In this document: piece by piece, positions 34,942 to 44,060 of the stretch
Layout: each line of letters starts with the position of its first letter
Numbering within the stretch: position 1 is the stretch's first letter
Source: Prauserella muralis
Lineage (GTDB): Bacteria; Actinomycetota; Actinomycetes; Mycobacteriales; Pseudonocardiaceae
NCBI RefSeq assembly: GCF_003202285.1
Contig: NZ_MASW01000001.1
Coordinates: 1,364,001-1,428,000 of the forward strand
Reading direction: 5' to 3'
Length of the DNA: 64,000 bases
Made by a program: the position numbers and the translations under genes
The notes under the pieces: model-generated
Seen by the model: the letters and a program-made list of their open reading frames with translations, nothing else
What the model was told of the DNA's origin: nothing
The model's database searches: none

Positions 34942-35285
34942 GCGACGTGAGTTGGCCCGCGGTGCCCGGTTACTCCAGCGAGCGGCTGCACCAGCCGTGG
35001 CGGCTGTTCGTCGCGCTCGCCGAACTCGTGGTCGCCGGGGTTGCCGTCTGGGGCGCGTTCCTGAGCTGGGACTCGGCGTTCACCGAGATCGTCGTCCGCC
35101 TCGACGACGGCACGGAGCTGGTCTCCCGGCACGTCGCGGGCAACTGGGTGGGCGCGGCGATCGGGCTCGGCGGCCTCGCCGGGCTGCTGGTGGTCGACGC
35201 GGTGCGCCAGGCGTCGCTCGGCGCGCGCACGCGGCGCCGCAGGCGGCGCGCGTCACGGGAGAACGGCCGGGGCGACAGCGACTGA
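34938..35285 (+). CDS. Small membrane protein of unknown function
   Basis: 115 residues with two membrane helices (WRLFVALAELVVAGVAVWGAFL; WVGAAIGLGGLAGLLVVDAV) around a short external loop (IVVRLDDGTELVSRHVAG) and a highly basic C-terminus (ARTRRRRRRASREN). The GTG start overlaps the previous stop (GTGA). No family was recognised. Confidence 0.7.
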   Translation: MSDVSWPAVPGYSSERLHQPWRLFVALAELVVAGVAVWGAFLSWDSAFTEIVVRLDDGTELVSRHVAGNWVGAAIGLGGLAGLLVVDAVRQASLGARTRRRRRRASRENGRGDSD

Positions 35286-35309
35286 GGAGCCTTTGCCAGA
35301 CTGGCAGAC

Positions 35310-36611
35310 GTGACAGGAGTCGAGCAGTCCAAGTCCTGGTTCGATCGCGCGTCGGCGGCCACCCCGGGCGGCGTGAACTCCCCGGTGCGGGCCTTCGCCG
35401 CCGTCGGAGGCACACCCCGGTTCATGGTCCGCGGCGAGGGCCCGCACCTGTGGGACGCCGACGGCAACCGCTACGTCGACCTGGTGTCGTCGTGGGGGCC
35501 GATGATCCTCGGGCACGCGCACCCCGACGTGGTGCGGGCCGCGCAGGAGGCGGCGGGCTCGGGGCTGTCCTTCGGCACCCCCACCACCGGTGAGGTCGAG
35601 CTGGCCGAGGAGATCATCCGCCGCGTCGAGCCCGTCGAGCAGGTCCGCCTGGTGAACTCCGGCACCGAGGCCACCATGAGCGCCATCCGGCTCGCCCGCG
35701 GCTTCACCGGCCGCAGCAAGATCATCAAGTTCGCGGGCTGTTACCACGGGCACGTCGACGCGCTGCTCGCCCAGGCCGGGTCCGGCGTCGCCACGCTCGG
35801 CCTGCCTACCTCGCCCGGCGTCACCGGCGCGCAGGCGGCGGACACGATCGTGCTGCCGTACAACGACGTCGAAGCGGTCCGCAAGTCGCTCACGGAGAAC
35901 CCGGGGGAGATCGCGGCGATCATCACCGAGGCCGCGGCGGGCAACATGGGTGCGGTGGCGCCCCGCGACGGGTTCAACGCCGCACTGCGTGAGCTGGCCC
36001 ACGAGCACGGCGCGCTGCTCATCATGGACGAGGTGATGACGGGCTTCCGCGTGTCGGCCGCAGGCTGGTACGGCCTCGACGGGGTGGCGGGTGATCTCTA
36101 CACCTTCGGCAAGGTGATGTCCGGCGGGCTGCCCGCCGCCGCGTTCGGCGGCAGGGCCGACGTGATGGCCCGGCTCGCGCCCAGCGGCCCGGTGTACCAG
36201 GCGGGCACGCTGTCCGGGAACCCCGTCGCCGTGGCGGCGGGCCTGGCCACGCTGCGCGCCGCCGACGCCGAGGTGTACCGCGCGCTCGACGCGAACGCCC
36301 GGCGGCTCGGCACGGTGCTCGGCGAGGCGCTGAGCGCCGCGGGTGTCACGCACACCGTCGCCTTCGCGGGCAACCTGGTGAGCGTGTTCTTCACCGACCG
36401 GCCGGTGCGCGACTACCAGGACGCGGCGTCGGCGGAGACCTGGCGGTTCCCGCCGTTCTTCCACGCGCTGCTGGAACGCGGCGTGTACGCCCCGCCGAGC
36501 GCGTTCGAGGCGTGGTTCGTCAACGCGGCACTGGACGACGCGGCGTTCGAGGTCATCGAGGCCGCGCTCGGGCCTGCGGCGCGGGCGGCCGCGGCGGCGG
36601 AGCGGCCATGA
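35310..36611 (+). CDS. hemL: Glutamate-1-semialdehyde 2,1-aminomutase
   Basis: PLP enzyme that makes 5-aminolevulinate from the product of HemA. The 433-residue protein shows [74 protein letters not shown] and the PLP lysine in [21 protein letters not shown] 35310 has CAGACT 7 bases upstream. It overlaps the next gene by 4 bases and leads the cytochrome c maturation genes, so heme precursor and cytochrome assembly may be transcribed together. Confidence 0.96.
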   Translation: MTGVEQSKSWFDRASAATPGGVNSPVRAFAAVGGTPRFMVRGEGPHLWDADGNRYVDLVSSWGPMILGHAHPDVVRAAQEAAGSGLSFGTPTTGEVELAEEIIRRVEPVEQVRLVNSGTEATMSAIRLARGFTGRSKIIKFAGCYHGHVDALLAQAGSGVATLGLPTSPGVTGAQAADTIVLPYNDVEAVRKSLTENPGEIAAIITEAAAGNMGAVAPRDGFNAALRELAHEHGALLIMDEVMTGFRVSAAGWYGLDGVAGDLYTFGKVMSGGLPAAAFGGRADVMARLAPSGPVYQAGTLSGNPVAVAAGLATLRAADAEVYRALDANARRLGTVLGEALSAAGVTHTVAFAGNLVSVFFTDRPVRDYQDAASAETWRFPPFFHALLERGVYAPPSAFEAWFVNAALDDAAFEVIEAALGPAARAAAAAERP

Positions 36612-37240
36612 CCGTCAGGACGGTCGTGCACCTGCTGCGGCACGGCGAGGTCGAGAACCCGGAGGGCGTGCTGTACGGGCGCATGCCCGGGTTCGTCCTG
36701 TCCGAGCGCGGGCGGCAGCAGGCGCTCACGGTCGCCGAGGCACTGGCCGGGCACGGCCTGGTGCACGTCGTGGCCTCGCCGTTGGAGCGGGCGCAGGAGA
36801 CGGCGGCGCCCATCGCCGCGGCGCACCGGCTCGACGTGGCCAGTGACGAACGGCTCATCGAGGCCGCCAACCAGTTCGAGGGCCTGCGGGTGGGTGTCGG
36901 CGACGGCGCGTTGCGGCAGCCACGGCATTGGTCGAAGCTGCGCAACCCGCTGCAACCCTCGTGGGGCGAGCCGTACCTCGGGATCGCCCACCGCATGCTC
37001 GGTGCCGTGCACGCCGCCCGCGCCGCGGCCGAGGGCCACGAGGCGCTGTGCGTGTCGCACCAGTTGCCGATCTGGACGCTGCGCCGGTACCTGGAGGGCA
37101 GGCGGCTCTGGCACGACCCGCGCAGGCGGCAGTGTTCGCTGGCCTCGCTGACCAGCCTGGTCTTCGGCGGTGAGCAACTGCTCGAGATCGTCTACAGCGA
37201 GCCCGCGGGCCACACCGACCCCACGGTGACCGGCGCATGA
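36608..37240 (+). CDS. Histidine phosphatase family protein
   Basis: 210 residues of the phosphoglycerate mutase-like superfamily: [22 protein letters not shown] (catalytic RHG), [14 protein letters not shown] and [15 protein letters not shown] with the second histidine. It is not a glycolytic mutase like GpmA; the position before the thioredoxin and ccs genes is conserved (Rv0525 by position). The substrate is unknown. It overlaps both hemL and the thioredoxin gene by 4 bases. Confidence 0.88.
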   Translation: MTVRTVVHLLRHGEVENPEGVLYGRMPGFVLSERGRQQALTVAEALAGHGLVHVVASPLERAQETAAPIAAAHRLDVASDERLIEAANQFEGLRVGVGDGALRQPRHWSKLRNPLQPSWGEPYLGIAHRMLGAVHAARAAAEGHEALCVSHQLPIWTLRRYLEGRRLWHDPRRRQCSLASLTSLVFGGEQLLEIVYSEPAGHTDPTVTGA

Positions 37241-37812
37241 GAACACTCGGGCTGCTGCTCGCCGCCGTGCTCCTGCTCGCGGGATGCACCACCGGCGACG
37301 ACGCCGTCTCGCGGGGCACGAGCTTCTCGTTCGTCTCGCCCGGCGGCAAGACCGACATCTTCTACAACGGCGCCGAACGCCAGCCGATCCCCGAGGTCTC
37401 CGGCGAGGACCTGTTCAACGAGGGCGAGCAGCTGGCGGTCAGCGACTTCAAGGGCAAGGTCGTCGTCATCAACATCTGGGGACAGTGGTGCGGCCCGTGC
37501 CGCACCGAGGCGCCCGAGATGCAGAAGGTCTACGAGCAGATGAAGGACAAGGGCGTGCAGGTGCTCGGCATCGACGTCCGCGACTTCGACCGCTCGGCGC
37601 CGCAGGACTTCATGCGCAACCGGGGCCTGACCTACCCGTCGATCTACGACCCGTCCGGGCGGTCGCTGCTGCGCCTGTCCGGGTATCCGCGCAACGTGGT
37701 GCCGTCGACGATCATCGTCGACCGCCAGCACCGGGTCGCCGCGATCTTTCTCCGGGACCTGCTGGCGAGCGACATCCTGCCGGTGGTGCGACGACTCGCC
37801 GCCGAGAACTGA
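37237..37812 (+). CDS. TlpA/ResA-like thiol-disulfide oxidoreductase lipoprotein
   Basis: 191 residues: lipoprotein signal with LLAGC (Cys16), then a thioredoxin-like domain with VVVINIWGQWCGPCRTEAPEMQ and the cis-proline region NVVPSTIIVDR. It should reduce the heme-binding cysteines of apocytochrome c outside the membrane, receiving electrons from CcdA. It heads system II cytochrome c maturation here (CcdA, ResB and CcsA follow). Confidence 0.92.
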   Translation: MRTLGLLLAAVLLLAGCTTGDDAVSRGTSFSFVSPGGKTDIFYNGAERQPIPEVSGEDLFNEGEQLAVSDFKGKVVVINIWGQWCGPCRTEAPEMQKVYEQMKDKGVQVLGIDVRDFDRSAPQDFMRNRGLTYPSIYDPSGRSLLRLSGYPRNVVPSTIIVDRQHRVAAIFLRDLLASDILPVVRRLAAEN

Positions 37813-37843
37813 CGCCCGGCGCCGCCCTCGCCCCGGTGACGGC

Positions 37844-37896
37844 GAGCCGAAGGTGACCTCCGGTACGTCTGCGGTACCCACGGTGCCCTTCGGCTC
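37844..37896. repeat. Hairpin repeat copy R2 (GAGCCGAAGG family)
   Basis: Begins GAGCCGAAGGTGACC and ends GCCCTTCGGCTC, 31 bases after the thioredoxin gene stop. The outer 10 bases of the arms pair perfectly; the inner parts pair better with the adjacent copy R3. Confidence 0.65.
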
Positions 37897-37918
37897 GGGT
37901 GGCGGTGCCGGTGGTGAG

Positions 37919-37969
37919 GAGCCGAAGGGCACCGTGGGTACCCACCCGGTACCCGAGGTCACCTTGGGC
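37919..37969. repeat. Hairpin repeat copy R3 (GAGCCGAAGG family), inverted relative to R2
   Basis: Begins GAGCCGAAGGGCACCGTGGG and ends GTCACCTTGGGC. It is close to the reverse complement of R2, so the pair could form one large hairpin with a 22-base centre. Confidence 0.65.
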
Positions 37970-38065
37970 ACGGCGGCAGCGCGTGGACGCGCGGGGCGAC
38001 CCACGGCGCGAAGGCCGGTCCGCTGAACAACGCTGGCCCGCCGGTTTAACACGGAGCCCATTCCT

Positions 38066-38071
38066 TACGCT
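38066..38071 (+). promoter_or_regulatory. -10 box, leaderless ccdA
   Basis: TACGCT ends 7 bases before GTG 38079; no Shine-Dalgarno is visible. Confidence 0.5.
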
Positions 38072-38078
38072 GGTCTCC

Positions 38079-38849
38079 GTGGATGCGACCGAGCTGGCGA
38101 TGTCCGGCCCGTTGCTGCTCGCGGCCGCAGTGGCCCTGCTGGCGGGAACGGTCTCGTTCGCGTCCCCGTGTGTCGTGCCGCTGGTGCCCGGGTACCTCGC
38201 CTACCTCGCGGCACTGGTCGGCTCCGACCCCCCGGCCGTCAGCACCGAGGAGGACCGCAAGCGCGGCCGGTCGGCGGTGGTGGGCGCGGCAGGGCTGTTC
38301 GTGCTCGGCTTCACGGTGATCTTCACGGCCGGGGTCGGCAGTCTCGTCTGGCTCGCCGACGCCCTGCTGCTCAACCAGGAACTGCTGCAACGCGTCGGCG
38401 GGGTGATCACCATCGCCATGGCGCTGGTGTTCCTCGGCCTCGTCCCCGGGTTGCAGCGCGACCTCCGGTCCCACCACGTGCCGCGGGCCGGGCTGTGGGG
38501 CGCGCCACTGCTCGGCGCGGTGTTCGGGCTCGGCTGGACGCCGTGCATCGGGCCCACGCTCTCCGGCGTGCTCGCCATCGCCAGCGCCAGCGGGGGCACC
38601 GGCGCGCGCGGATTCCTCCTCGTGCTCGTCTACTGCGTCGGCCTCGGCGTGCCGTTCCTGCTCATCGCCGCGGGCGCCCGGTGGGCCGTGCGCGCCACCG
38701 ACTGGCTGCGGCGCAACGGCCGCCGCGTGCAGCTCTTCGGCGGCGGCCTGCTGCTGGTGGTCGGCGTGCTACTGGTCACAGGGCTGTGGGCGGAGCTGGT
38801 CGGCTGGCTGCGCGACGCGTTCATCTCCGACACGAGGCTGCCGCTGTGA
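38079..38849 (+). CDS. ccdA: Cytochrome c biogenesis protein CcdA
   Basis: 256-residue DsbD-type membrane protein with six helices that moves reducing power from cytosolic thioredoxin to the outside. The two redox cysteines are in VSFASPCVVPLVPGYLAYL and GLGWTPCIGPTLSGVL. GTG 38079 fits a leaderless start; ATG 38100 is an alternative that trims 7 residues. It overlaps resB by 4 bases. Confidence 0.93.
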   Translation: MDATELAMSGPLLLAAAVALLAGTVSFASPCVVPLVPGYLAYLAALVGSDPPAVSTEEDRKRGRSAVVGAAGLFVLGFTVIFTAGVGSLVWLADALLLNQELLQRVGGVITIAMALVFLGLVPGLQRDLRSHHVPRAGLWGAPLLGAVFGLGWTPCIGPTLSGVLAIASASGGTGARGFLLVLVYCVGLGVPFLLIAAGARWAVRATDWLRRNGRRVQLFGGGLLLVVGVLLVTGLWAELVGWLRDAFISDTRLPL

Positions 38850-40453
38850 CCGAAACAATCACCCCGCAGCGACAGGAGTACCGGCCGACCCCGGGCCGGC
38901 GGGTGCTGGCCTTCCTGCGCAACACCTGGCGCGGGCTCACGTCGATGCGCACCGCGCTGATCCTGCTGTTCCTGCTGGCACTGGCGGCCCTGCCGGGCGC
39001 GCTGTTGCCGCAGCGCTCGCTCAACGAGGCCAAGACCCGCGAGTACATCGAGGCCCACGGCTGGTGGGGCGAGCTGCTCGACCGGCTGCAGTTCTTCGAC
39101 GTCTACGCCAGCGTCTGGTTCTCCGCGATCTACCTGCTGCTGATGGTGTCGCTGGTCGGCTGCCTGCTGCCGCGCAGCGTCGACTACGTCCGGTCGATGC
39201 GCGCCAAGCCCGTGCTCACGCCGCGCAACCTGGCGCGGCTGCCGCACCACGCGCGCGCCGAGCTCGACGCCGCACCGGACGACGTGCTCGCCGCCGCGAA
39301 CGCCAGGCTCCGTGGCTGGCGCCGCGCCGAGCGCGAGGAGCAGGGCGGGGCCCGCAGCATCAGCGCCGAGCGCGGCTTCCTGCGCGAGACCGGCAACCTC
39401 GCCTTCCACTTCGGGATGCTCGGCCTGATCATCGCGTTCGCACTGGGCAAGATGTACTCCTACGAGGGCCAGGTGATCGTCCTCGCCGACGGCTCGGAGT
39501 TCTGCAACGCCGGCATCTACAACTACGACTCGTTCAACCCCGGCCTGCGCGTCGACGGCACCGAGCTGACGCCGTTCTGCGTGCGCGTCAACAACTTCAC
39601 CGCCGGCTACGCCGAGTCCGGCCAGCCGGTGAGCTTCGAGTCCGACATCGAGTACCAGGCGGGCGAGGACCTGGTCTCCGGCACGTGGCGGCCGTACCAC
39701 CTCGAGGTCAACGAGCCGCTGCGCACGCAGGGCGATCGCGTCTACCTGCTCGGCCACGGCTACGCGCCGACGTTCACGGTCACGTTCCCCGACGGCACCT
39801 CCCGGACCCACACGATCCAGTGGCGGCCGGTCGACCAGAACACGGGCCTTTCGGAGGGCGCCACGAAGTTCGAGCCGCCGGGCACGACCAGCGCCGAGGA
39901 ACGCAGGAACAACCAGATCGCGGTCACCGGCCTGTTCGCGCCCACCGCCGCGATGCAGGGCAGCGTGCTGTCCTCGGCGAGCCCGAAGCTCACCGACCCC
40001 GCCGTGGCCGTGGACGTCATGCGCGGCGACCTGGGTGTCGACTCCGGGCGAGGGCAGTCGATCTTCGAGATCGACCGGTCGATGGTCGACGCGGGCAGGC
40101 TCGAGCGGGTGGCCAGGGAGAACCTCAAGGTCGGCGAGCAGCTGCGCCTCGGCGACGGCACCACGGTGAGCTTCGACGGGGTGAAGCAGTGGGTGTCGCT
40201 GCAGGTGTCGCACGACCCCACGCAGATCTGGGTGCTCGGCTTCGCCGTCGTGATGTTCGCCGGGCTCGGGTTGTCGCTGTTCGTCAAGCGCCGCAGGCTG
40301 TGGGTGCGGGTGACCCCCGCCACGACAGCAGCCGGTGAACGACGTACTGTAGTAGAAGTGGGCGGGCTGGCCCGCACCGATCAGGCCGGGTACGGCGAGG
40401 AGTTCACCACACTCGCCGGCGACCTGCTGACCCGTGACAGAAAGGCACGCTGA
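38846..40453 (+). CDS. resB: Cytochrome c biogenesis protein ResB (CcsB)
   Basis: 535 residues. Helices at the N-terminus (MRTALILLFLLALAALPGALL; SAIYLLLMVSLVGCLL), a third near LAFHFGMLGLIIAFALG, a large external domain of about 300 residues (VIVLADGSEFCNAGIYNYDSF onward) and a last helix (IWVLGFAVVMFAGLGLSLF). With CcsA it forms the heme export and ligation complex of system II. The GTG overlaps the ccdA stop; TGATG joins it to ccsA. Confidence 0.93.
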   Translation: MTETITPQRQEYRPTPGRRVLAFLRNTWRGLTSMRTALILLFLLALAALPGALLPQRSLNEAKTREYIEAHGWWGELLDRLQFFDVYASVWFSAIYLLLMVSLVGCLLPRSVDYVRSMRAKPVLTPRNLARLPHHARAELDAAPDDVLAAANARLRGWRRAEREEQGGARSISAERGFLRETGNLAFHFGMLGLIIAFALGKMYSYEGQVIVLADGSEFCNAGIYNYDSFNPGLRVDGTELTPFCVRVNNFTAGYAESGQPVSFESDIEYQAGEDLVSGTWRPYHLEVNEPLRTQGDRVYLLGHGYAPTFTVTFPDGTSRTHTIQWRPVDQNTGLSEGATKFEPPGTTSAEERRNNQIAVTGLFAPTAAMQGSVLSSASPKLTDPAVAVDVMRGDLGVDSGRGQSIFEIDRSMVDAGRLERVARENLKVGEQLRLGDGTTVSFDGVKQWVSLQVSHDPTQIWVLGFAVVMFAGLGLSLFVKRRRLWVRVTPATTAAGERRTVVEVGGLARTDQAGYGEEFTTLAGDLLTRDRKAR

Positions 40454-41445
40454 TGCCGGTCAACGAGACGTTGTCCCAGTACAGCGACTGGTCGTACACC
40501 ACGGCCGTCGCCGTGTACGTGCTGGCGATGGTGTTCTTCCTGGTCGAGCAGTCGTTCGGCCGCAAGGGACGGCAGGCGGCCGCCCGCACCCGCGAGCGCG
40601 CGCAGGAACTGGTCGGCGCCGGCGGGGGTCCGGTGGGCACGGTCGCAGTGCCCCCGCCCGGGGAGACGGCGGGCCCGCGCCCGCCGCGCACGCGCGCGGA
40701 GCGCATCGGCCGGATGGGCGCCGCGCTGACCGTGCTCGGCGCGCTGCTGCACCTCGCGGCGCTGGTGCTGCGCGGTCTGGCGACCAGCAGGGTGCCGTGG
40801 GGCAACATGTACGAGTACATCATGATCGTCTGCTTCATCGCGGTCGTGACGTGGCTCGCGGTGATGCGGAAGTTCCCGGTACGGCACCTCTCGGCGTTCG
40901 TGCTGCTGCCCGTGGTGATCCTGATGTTCGTCGGCGGCACCTGGCTGTACGCGGTGGCGGCGCCGCTGGTGCCCGCACTGCAGTCGTACTGGCTGGTCAT
41001 CCACGTCTCGGCCGCGGCGTCGGCGTCCGGCGTGTTCCTCGTGCCGGGCGTGGCGAGCATCCTGTACCTCGTCAAGGCCCGCCACGAGCGCGACCCGGCG
41101 AAGTTCGCGCGTTTCGGCGCCCGGTTGCCCGCACTGGACGTGCTCGACCGCATCGCCTACCGCACGACGGTGTTCGCCTTCCCGGTGTTCACGTTCGGCG
41201 TGCTGTGCGGTGCCGTGTGGGCGGAGGCCGCGTGGGGCCGGTTCTGGGGCTGGGACCCCAAGGAGACCGTCGCGTTCATCGCCTGGGTGATCTACGCCGC
41301 CTACCTGCATTCGCGGGCCACGGCGGGCTGGCGGGGCAACCGCGCGGCGATCATCAACGTGATCGGGTTCGCGGCCACCGTGTTCAACCTGTTCTTCGTC
41401 AACCTCGTGACCACGGGGCTTCACTCGTATGCCGGAGTAAGCTGA
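40453..41445 (+). CDS. ccsA: Cytochrome c biogenesis protein CcsA (heme lyase subunit)
   Basis: 330-residue multi-helix protein of the heme-handling family. It contains VPWGNMYEYIMI, a conserved histidine in LVIHVSAAASASGVF, and the tryptophan-rich heme motif WGRFWGWDPKETVAFIAW (WWD type), then HSRATAGWRGNRAA. A proline/arginine-rich cytoplasmic loop (residues about 40-78) follows the first helix. It handles heme for attachment to apocytochrome c with ResB. The start shares one base with the resB stop. Confidence 0.95.
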   Translation: MPVNETLSQYSDWSYTTAVAVYVLAMVFFLVEQSFGRKGRQAAARTRERAQELVGAGGGPVGTVAVPPPGETAGPRPPRTRAERIGRMGAALTVLGALLHLAALVLRGLATSRVPWGNMYEYIMIVCFIAVVTWLAVMRKFPVRHLSAFVLLPVVILMFVGGTWLYAVAAPLVPALQSYWLVIHVSAAASASGVFLVPGVASILYLVKARHERDPAKFARFGARLPALDVLDRIAYRTTVFAFPVFTFGVLCGAVWAEAAWGRFWGWDPKETVAFIAWVIYAAYLHSRATAGWRGNRAAIINVIGFAATVFNLFFVNLVTTGLHSYAGVS

Positions 41446-41527
41446 CGTTGGGCGTCATCTGCGGCTACGGTCGCACGTGAAGCAAGGCAGAGGGGAGACA
41501 CCTCGCGACCATCGGAGGACTGACGCG

Positions 41528-42739
41528 GTGACCGGACCCAGCGAAGGAGAGGGGCAGGAGCCGCCGCTCTATTCCGAGGCCAGCACGGACTCCACACCGC
41601 ATCCGGCGGTGCCGGGGCCGCCGCAGCAGCCGTACCCCGCGCAGCAGCAGCAGTATCCCGCGGGCTATGACCCGAACCTGCCGCCGCTGGATCCCCGGTA
41701 CGAGCAGGCGCATCAGCAGCCGCCGCCCCCGCCGGGGCAGCAACCCCCACCTCCGCCCACGGGGCCTCCGCCCGCGTTGCCGCAACCGCAGCGCGCGCGC
41801 CATCCGATGGGCAACGGCGAGTTCGGGGGCGGGCAGTTCGTCAAGCGCATGAAGCGCACCCCGCAGTCGGGCTGGCGCAAGGCGCTCTACCTGGGCACGG
41901 GCAAGCTCATCAATCCCGGCGAGAGCCCGGCCGACCGCAGGCGGCGCGAGCTGATCTCGCGGGTCAACCAGCCGTTGCGGGGCTGCTTCAAGATCGCGAT
42001 GCTGAGCCTCAAGGGCGGGGTCGGCAAGACCACCACCACGACGACGCTCGGCTCGACGTTCGCGTCGTTGCGCGGTGACCGGGTGATCGCTGTGGACGCC
42101 AACCCCGACCGGGGAACGTTGTCGCAGAAGATCCCGATCGAGACGACGGCGACCGTGCGGCACCTGTTGCGGGACGCCGACCGGATCACCCGGTACAGCG
42201 ACGTGCGGGCGTACACCTCGCAGGGGGCCAGCAGGCTGGAGATCCTGGCCAGCGAGCAGGACCCCGCGGTGTCGGAGGCCTTCTCCGAACGCGACTACCG
42301 GCGCACGGTGGACCTGCTGGAGCACTTCTACAACATCGTGCTCACCGACTGCGGCACCGGCCTGATGCACTCGGCGATGAAGGGGGTGCTCGACGTCGCC
42401 GACTCGCTGGTGATCGTGTCGTCGGGCTCGGTGGACGGCGCGCGCAGCGCATCGGCCACCCTCGACTGGCTGGACGCCCACGGCTACGGCGAACTGGTGC
42501 AACGCTCGGTCACGGTGATCAACTCGGTGCGCCCGAAGGGCGGTTCGGTGGACCTCGACAAGCTGGCCGCGCACTTCGCCGCGCGCACCCGCGCCGTCGT
42601 CCGGATCCCGTTCGATCCGCACCTGGAGGAGGGCGCGGAGATCGAGCTGGAGCGCCTGCAGCCGGAGACCCGGCTCGCGCTGCTGGAACTGGCGGCGACG
42701 GTGGCCGACGGCTTCGCCGCCGACCGCCTGGTCCGCTGA
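41528..42739 (+). CDS. ParA/MinD-like ATPase with proline-rich N-terminus (EspI-like)
   Basis: 403 residues. Residues 1-95 are rich in Pro and Gln (QQPYPAQQQQYPAGYDP, QQPPPPPGQQPPPPP), then a basic linker and a MinD/ParA domain: deviant Walker A LSLKGGVGKTTTTTTLG, IAVDANPDRGTLSQ, NIVLTDCGTGLMHSAMKG and SLVIVSSGSVDGARSAS. This layout is that of EspI-type ATPases linked to type VII (ESX) secretion; Rv0530 occupies the same place after ccsA. GTG 41528 has GGAGGA at 41514-41519, eight bases upstream, and is preferred to GTG 41477. It is convergent with the DUF3558 gene, 7 bases apart. Confidence 0.87.
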   Translation: MTGPSEGEGQEPPLYSEASTDSTPHPAVPGPPQQPYPAQQQQYPAGYDPNLPPLDPRYEQAHQQPPPPPGQQPPPPPTGPPPALPQPQRARHPMGNGEFGGGQFVKRMKRTPQSGWRKALYLGTGKLINPGESPADRRRRELISRVNQPLRGCFKIAMLSLKGGVGKTTTTTTLGSTFASLRGDRVIAVDANPDRGTLSQKIPIETTATVRHLLRDADRITRYSDVRAYTSQGASRLEILASEQDPAVSEAFSERDYRRTVDLLEHFYNIVLTDCGTGLMHSAMKGVLDVADSLVIVSSGSVDGARSASATLDWLDAHGYGELVQRSVTVINSVRPKGGSVDLDKLAAHFAARTRAVVRIPFDPHLEEGAEIELERLQPETRLALLELAATVADGFAADRLVR

Positions 42740-42746
42740 GCGGGCG

Positions 42747-42876
42747 CTACTGCCGGGCCTTGATGTTGCGGATCATCGCGGTGGCCACCTGGTCACGGGC
42801 TGCCTGACAGGGGTCGAGCTGCCCGATCTTGCTCTCGCCCAGGTAAAGCGTGATGTCAATCGTTTCCCGGTCGCTG
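42747..42876. repeat. Tandem duplication, block A copy 1 (partner 43931-44060)
   Basis: 130 bases at the 3' end of the DUF3558 gene match 43931-44060 at an offset of 1184 with five substitutions. The sequence beyond the block diverges strongly. Confidence 0.9.
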
Positions 42877-43391
42877 ACCCCGACGCGGAGCGTGCATTTG
42901 CCTTCGTGGCGAACATCGGTGATCCCGTAGGCGACGACCGGGTATCCGTCGACCGGCCGCAACTGCTCGAACAGCGCGTTGCGGTGGCGGCTTTCGTACA
43001 GCGAGGTCAGTCCCCGTGCATCGACCTGTGGGAAGATCACGGCAAATCGGCCGCGTTTCGAGTCTCCGGTGCTCCACACACATTCAGGGCCGACGGGAGT
43101 ATCGAGATCCGGGGAGGCGGTGCCCTCAGTTCCGATCAAAGCCTCCTTCTCGGCGTCCGTGATGACATCACAGGGAGCACGCAGAAAATGGCTGATGTCG
43201 AGTGGATCATCGATGCTCGGCGCGCCGTTCGAGGGCAGGTTGTCGCTTCCTCTGGGCGTTGTCGCAGCAGGCGAGCGGTCGTCCGCTGCCCCGGTGGGTG
43301 CGTGGCTCGGCTCGCCAGGCTCAGGACTCACGCAGCCTGCGGCCAACGCCGCAGCGGTCAGTACCGCGAAACCGGCGGGTGCACGCCTCAT
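42747..43391 (-). CDS. DUF3558 lipoprotein, copy 1
   Basis: 214 residues. Lipoprotein signal with LAAGC (Cys20), a Ser/Thr/Pro-rich spacer, then the DUF3558 pattern: APSIDDPLDISHFLRAPCDV, a second cysteine in GPECVWS, a third in GKCTLRVGVSDRE and a fourth in IGQLDPCQAARDQVA. Two disulfides on the outer face are likely. Function unknown; the family is abundant in Pseudonocardiaceae and Mycobacteria. ATG 43391 overlaps the stop of the upstream helical gene, so both are coupled. Its last 130 bases are almost identical to copy 2. Confidence 0.87.
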   Translation of the reverse strand: MRRAPAGFAVLTAAALAAGCVSPEPGEPSHAPTGAADDRSPAATTPRGSDNLPSNGAPSIDDPLDISHFLRAPCDVITDAEKEALIGTEGTASPDLDTPVGPECVWSTGDSKRGRFAVIFPQVDARGLTSLYESRHRNALFEQLRPVDGYPVVAYGITDVRHEGKCTLRVGVSDRETIDITLYLGESKIGQLDPCQAARDQVATAMIRNIKARQ

Positions 43392-43846
43392 CCGAGGGTG
43401 CCCGTTGACTTGGGGACCGCCGCGGCGGCGTCGCCTTCCGCGTTGCCGTAGGCGCCGAGAGTGTCCCTGAACTTCTGTGCCATCGATCGGCAGTAGGCGA
43501 CTCGCTGGTGCAGCGCTTCAAGCAGGGCCACACCAGATTCGTTGATCTTCTCCGCGTTGTTGATGCTCGCGTACTCGGCTCCGGGACCTTCCACCTCGAT
43601 CAAGACCAGGGCGTATCGCTCGCAGCTTTCGAACTTGTCCGCCAGTTCGTCCCATTCCGTGGCGATGGAGGTCAGCTGTTCCGGAGTGAAGGCGTAGCCG
43701 GGTCCCGTCTGTGGGGCGCCCCCGCCTCTGCCGCCCGGGAGCAGCTCCGGACGGCCGGCGTGGGTGTCGGGTTGCGGGGGGACGTAGACCTGGGTGACGG
43801 GTATCGCCTGACCGCCGATTTCCTTCTCGATCACCGTCGCCCCCAC
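43388..43846 (-). CDS. Helical protein with type VII secretion-like motif, copy 1
   Basis: 152 residues, no signal peptide. An extended Gly/Pro-rich N-terminus (residues 1-50) is followed by two predicted helices, about 54-75 (FTPEQLTSIATEWDELADKF, Cys75) and 92-130 (SINNAEKINESGVALLEAL to Cys119 and MAQKFRDTL). Directly after the second helix is Y133-G-N-A-E137, the YxxxD/E form used by ESX substrates. A true WxG turn is absent. No family was recognised. The first 73 residues are identical to copy 2. GTG 43846; a TAGATT box with extended TG lies at about 43897-43892 upstream on this strand. Confidence 0.78.
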   Translation of the reverse strand: MGATVIEKEIGGQAIPVTQVYVPPQPDTHAGRPELLPGGRGGGAPQTGPGYAFTPEQLTSIATEWDELADKFESCERYALVLIEVEGPGAEYASINNAEKINESGVALLEALHQRVAYCRSMAQKFRDTLGAYGNAEGDAAAAVPKSTGTLG

Positions 43847-43890
43847 GCCGCTGTCACCAGGGCAGCACCCTCCGTGTCCGACCGTGCGAA
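43622..43890. repeat. Tandem duplication, block B copy 1 (partner 44791-45059)
   Basis: 269 bases covering the 5' half of the helical gene and its upstream region match 44791-45059 at an offset of 1169 with about three substitutions. Confidence 0.92.
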
Positions 43891-43930
43891 ATCTAGCATG
43901 GAGCCCGTCGAGGCAGGGTGCCTTTCCACG

Positions 43931-44060
43931 CTATTGCCGAGCCTTGATGTTGCGGATCATCGCGGTGGCCACCTGGTCACGAACTGCCTGACAGGGGTCG
44001 AGCTGCCCGATCTTGCTCTCGCCCAGGTAAAGCGTGATGTCAATCGTTTCCCTGTCGCTG
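43931..44060. repeat. Tandem duplication, block A copy 2
   Basis: Partner of 42747-42876, about 96% identical by eye. Confidence 0.9.

Noticed and set aside
36608-37240. Second phosphoglycerate mutase
   Set aside because: It has the RHG core but lacks the mutase-specific [11 protein letters not shown] and YDTPPPP segments present in GpmA; a generic histidine phosphatase is safer.
43388-43846. Classic WXG100 (EsxA/EsxB) protein
   Set aside because: Longer than about 100 residues, no WxG turn between the helices, and a 50-residue extended N-terminus; only the YxxxD/E and hairpin-like layout are shared.
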